Shown here piece by piece: positions 62,430 through 64,000 of a DNA stretch of 64,000 nt (position 1 is the first letter of the stretch; each line of letters opens with the position of its first letter). A program made the translations under genes and the position numbers. The stretch is taken from assembly GCF_004366355.1 (NCBI RefSeq), contig NZ_SODV01000002.1, positions 1,714,768 to 1,778,767 on the forward strand, in the 5' to 3' direction. Origin of the DNA: Dinghuibacter silviterrae (GTDB taxonomy: Bacteria > Bacteroidota > Bacteroidia > Chitinophagales > Chitinophagaceae). The notes under the pieces are model-generated. The model had not been told where the DNA came from, ran no database searches, and saw nothing but the letters and a program-made list of their open reading frames with translations.

Positions 62430-63428
62430 ATGGAAATCTCTTCCCTTTTAATACACGACATAAAAACCCTCTGGAGCGAGGCCCGCCGCCAGGCCTACAC
62501 CCTGGTGAACCGGGCTTTGGTGGAAGCCTATTGGGCCATCGGTCGCCGGATCGTGGAGGAGGAGCAGCAAGGTGCCGATCGGGCGGCCTATGGCGCCTTT
62601 TTGCTGCGGGAGCTGGCCGTCCGGCTTTCCGGGGAATTGGGCAAGGGCCTGGACGAACGGGAGTTGCGCAAGATCAGGCAGTTTTACCTGTGTTTCCCGC
62701 AGCGGGACGCACTGCGTCCCGAATTGAGTTGGACGCACTACCGGCTCCTGCTCCGGGTACAAGACCCCGCAGCGCGCACCTACTATTGCCAGGAGGCCGC
62801 CGACTTGGGGTGGGGGACCCGCCACCTGGAACGGGAGATCCAGACCGGGGCCTATCAACGATTACTCGCCACCCGGCGACCCGGGGAAGCACTACCGGTT
62901 AACCGGGTATCACCCGTGACCACCCCCGGCGAGTTGATCAAGGACCCCTACGTATTGGACTTCCTGGGCGCCCTGCCTCCCACGGGCTACTCCGAAAGCG
63001 AGCTGGAAAGCGCGATCCTTGCCAATTTGCAGCAATTCCTGCTCGAACTAGGCAAAGGCTTCGCTTTTGTCGGGCGCCAGTACCCGATCCAGACGGATAC
63101 CCGCCGCTTTTACATCGACCTGGTCTTTTACAACCATATCCTGCGATGCTTTGTTCTGCTGGACCTCAAGGTCAAGGAGCTGACCCACGCCGACATCGGT
63201 CAGATGGATATGTACGTGCGGATGTTCGACGACCTGAAAAAACAATCGGGCGACAACCCCACCGTAGGGATCATCCTTTGCGCCGATAAGGACGACACCC
63301 TGGTCCGCTACAGCGTGCTGGACGAGAACCGGCAGTTGTTCGCCTCCCGCTACCGACTCTACCTGCCCACCGAAGAAGAGCTGCGGCAGGAGCTTGAACG
63401 CGAACGGCAACGACTCTCCCATGATTAA
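62430..63428 (+). CDS. DUF1016 (YhcG)-type PDDEXK nuclease
   Basis: 332 residues. The N-terminal DUF1016 domain (about 10-170) includes ARRQAYTLVNRALVEAYWAI, RIVEEEQQG and ELSWTHYRLLLRVQD. The C-terminal PDDEXK nuclease region has FAFVGRQYPIQ, DTRRFYIDLVFYN and RCFVLLDLKVKEL (about 212-255), the last holding the expected catalytic Asp/Glu-x-Lys. Family members are restriction-like nucleases found on mobile DNA. No methylase partner is adjacent. Its gene contains a second copy of the palindrome. Confidence 0.88.
   Translation: MEISSLLIHDIKTLWSEARRQAYTLVNRALVEAYWAIGRRIVEEEQQGADRAAYGAFLLRELAVRLSGELGKGLDERELRKIRQFYLCFPQRDALRPELSWTHYRLLLRVQDPAARTYYCQEAADLGWGTRHLEREIQTGAYQRLLATRRPGEALPVNRVSPVTTPGELIKDPYVLDFLGALPPTGYSESELESAILANLQQFLLELGKGFAFVGRQYPIQTDTRRFYIDLVFYNHILRCFVLLDLKVKELTHADIGQMDMYVRMFDDLKKQSGDNPTVGIILCADKDDTLVRYSVLDENRQLFASRYRLYLPTEEELRQELERERQRLSHD
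62703..62721 (+). repeat. 19-bp palindrome, copy 2 (inside the nuclease gene)
   Basis: Identical to copy 1 over all 19 bases; here it encodes the (Q)RDALRPE part of the DUF1016 domain. The flanks of the two copies differ. Confidence 0.9.
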
Positions 63429-63470
63429 ACACCACTTAACCACATTCACCAAAATCAAACACCCAATCAA

Positions 63471-64000
63471 ATGAGACCCGCTTACAAACGACTGCTGAAA
63501 GCAGTCCTCGTCCTCCTGCCTTTTTTCGGTATCATCATCTATGCCTGTAAAAAGGACGATGCACCGGCCACCGGCCTCCAGCAAACCGACACCACCGTTG
63601 CCCTGGTCCGGGCCGACACGCTGGAAAACGGCCTGGCGCTGCCGGCAGGTGCCTATCTCTCCTATAGTCCCGATCACCCGCATACTGTCCACGTCTTTCT
63701 ACCCGGTCCCTACCGGTATATCGGGCTCACCAACGAGAATGCAACGGTGGAATCCAAAGGCATCGACATTACTTGTCTCTGTAGCAAAGGCAGTGGCTGC
63801 AACCCCTGGTTCAACAGCTACGGCATGGGCTGTATGAGCTTTGGCGGCTGCTCGGTCTGTACACAGATCGTCACCGCAAACGGCGCCCTAAAAGTGCTCT
63901 CTCCCAATGCCTATCTCCCGGGTGGAGTCGTCGTGGACCTGAGCCTTGGAATCCGCTTTATCACGTCCAAAGCCGAAATGCAAGCCACCCCGCCCATCGT
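63471..64000 (+). CDS. Lipoprotein, C-terminus outside the window
   Basis: An ORF of 176 codons open to the window end, from ATG 63471. It has a lipoprotein signal (LLPFFGIIIYAC, Cys26) and a Cys-rich cluster near 104-128 (CLCSKGSGCNPWF, CMSFGGCSVC), which could bind metal or form disulfides. Not recognised. It follows the DUF1016 nuclease by 42 bp, perhaps a separate cargo unit. Confidence 0.7.
   Translation, partial: MRPAYKRLLKAVLVLLPFFGIIIYACKKDDAPATGLQQTDTTVALVRADTLENGLALPAGAYLSYSPDHPHTVHVFLPGPYRYIGLTNENATVESKGIDITCLCSKGSGCNPWFNSYGMGCMSFGGCSVCTQIVTANGALKVLSPNAYLPGGVVVDLSLGIRFITSKAEMQATPPI

Larger units (their letters stand above)
8475..64000 (+). mobile_element. Integrative conjugative element, left part (right end not in window)
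   Basis: The block starts at the 3' end of tRNA-Arg and contains an integrase, mobC and relaxase genes, a VirD4-type coupling gene, an RteC-family regulator and a TraE-F-G-I-J-K-L-M-N transfer operon of the Bacteroidetes type. Large cargo blocks lie between these modules. No right attachment repeat can be identified inside the window and later transfer genes (TraO and onward) are absent, so the element probably continues past 64000. Both conjugation ATPases are interrupted, so it may not transfer by itself. The exact left boundary is inferred from tRNA position and gene content only. Confidence 0.8.

Noticed and set aside
62430-63428. A complete restriction-modification system
   Set aside because: Only a DUF1016-type nuclease is seen; no methyltransferase or specificity gene is adjacent in the window.

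Overview
The window is from a Bacteroidota genome, probably Chitinophagaceae. The evidence is an LptD/OstA-like/MlaD/amidase envelope block, a SusC/SusD pair with a FecI/FecR-type regulator, TAnnTTTG-type promoter elements, and a Bacteroidetes-type conjugation operon (TraE-F-G-I-J-K-M-N). The family placement is inference.

Positions 1-8340 are chromosomal housekeeping DNA: the start of an NAD(P)H-hydrate repair enzyme, an OstA-like protein, an MCE/MlaD lipid-transport protein, an N-acetylmuramoyl-L-alanine amidase, LptD, a PlsC acyltransferase and uracil-DNA glycosylase. A tRNA-Arg(TCT) lies at 8401-8477. A tyrosine recombinase gene starts about 250 bp beyond its 3' end. From there to the end of the window the DNA looks like one integrated conjugative element (ICE); its right end is not in the window.

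The ICE reads as blocks. 8725-19500 holds integrase, a broken HNH-like gene, a broken HTH gene, small unknown genes, a PAPS-reductase-like protein, MobC, a relaxase and a broken VirD4-type coupling ATPase. 19674-29372 is rich in regulators: Crp/Fnr, a lipoprotein, a histidine kinase with response regulator, a second PAS/LuxR set, two sigma factors, and small proteins built from a repeated HTH-like domain. 29790-34966 is a candidate class III lanthipeptide-like locus: a LanKC-type synthetase, a MauE/DoxX membrane protein, a beta-propeller-like membrane protein and two homologous candidate substrate proteins. 35166-44411, on the opposite strand, is a sigma/FecR/SusC/SusD/TlpA uptake locus. 44901-48195 has an RteC-family regulator and small genes. 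48385-62384 is the transfer operon, with four extra related genes inserted between TraI-like genes. A DUF1016-type nuclease and a truncated Cys-rich lipoprotein gene end the window.

The most striking observation is that both conjugation ATPases are interrupted inside the Walker A (P-loop) codons. The VirB4-type gene has a 52-nt insertion containing a perfect 16-bp hairpin, flanked by synonymous Gly codons; skipping it would restore a perfect P-loop. The VirD4-type gene has 7 extra bases within one codon of the equivalent position. Two further mobility-associated genes (HNH-like, HTH) are also frameshifted. Either the ICE is decaying, or some of these are recoding or bypass elements. A 59-bp promoter-proximal sequence is shared in exact register between the HTH gene and the tra operon 37 kb away, which suggests common control.
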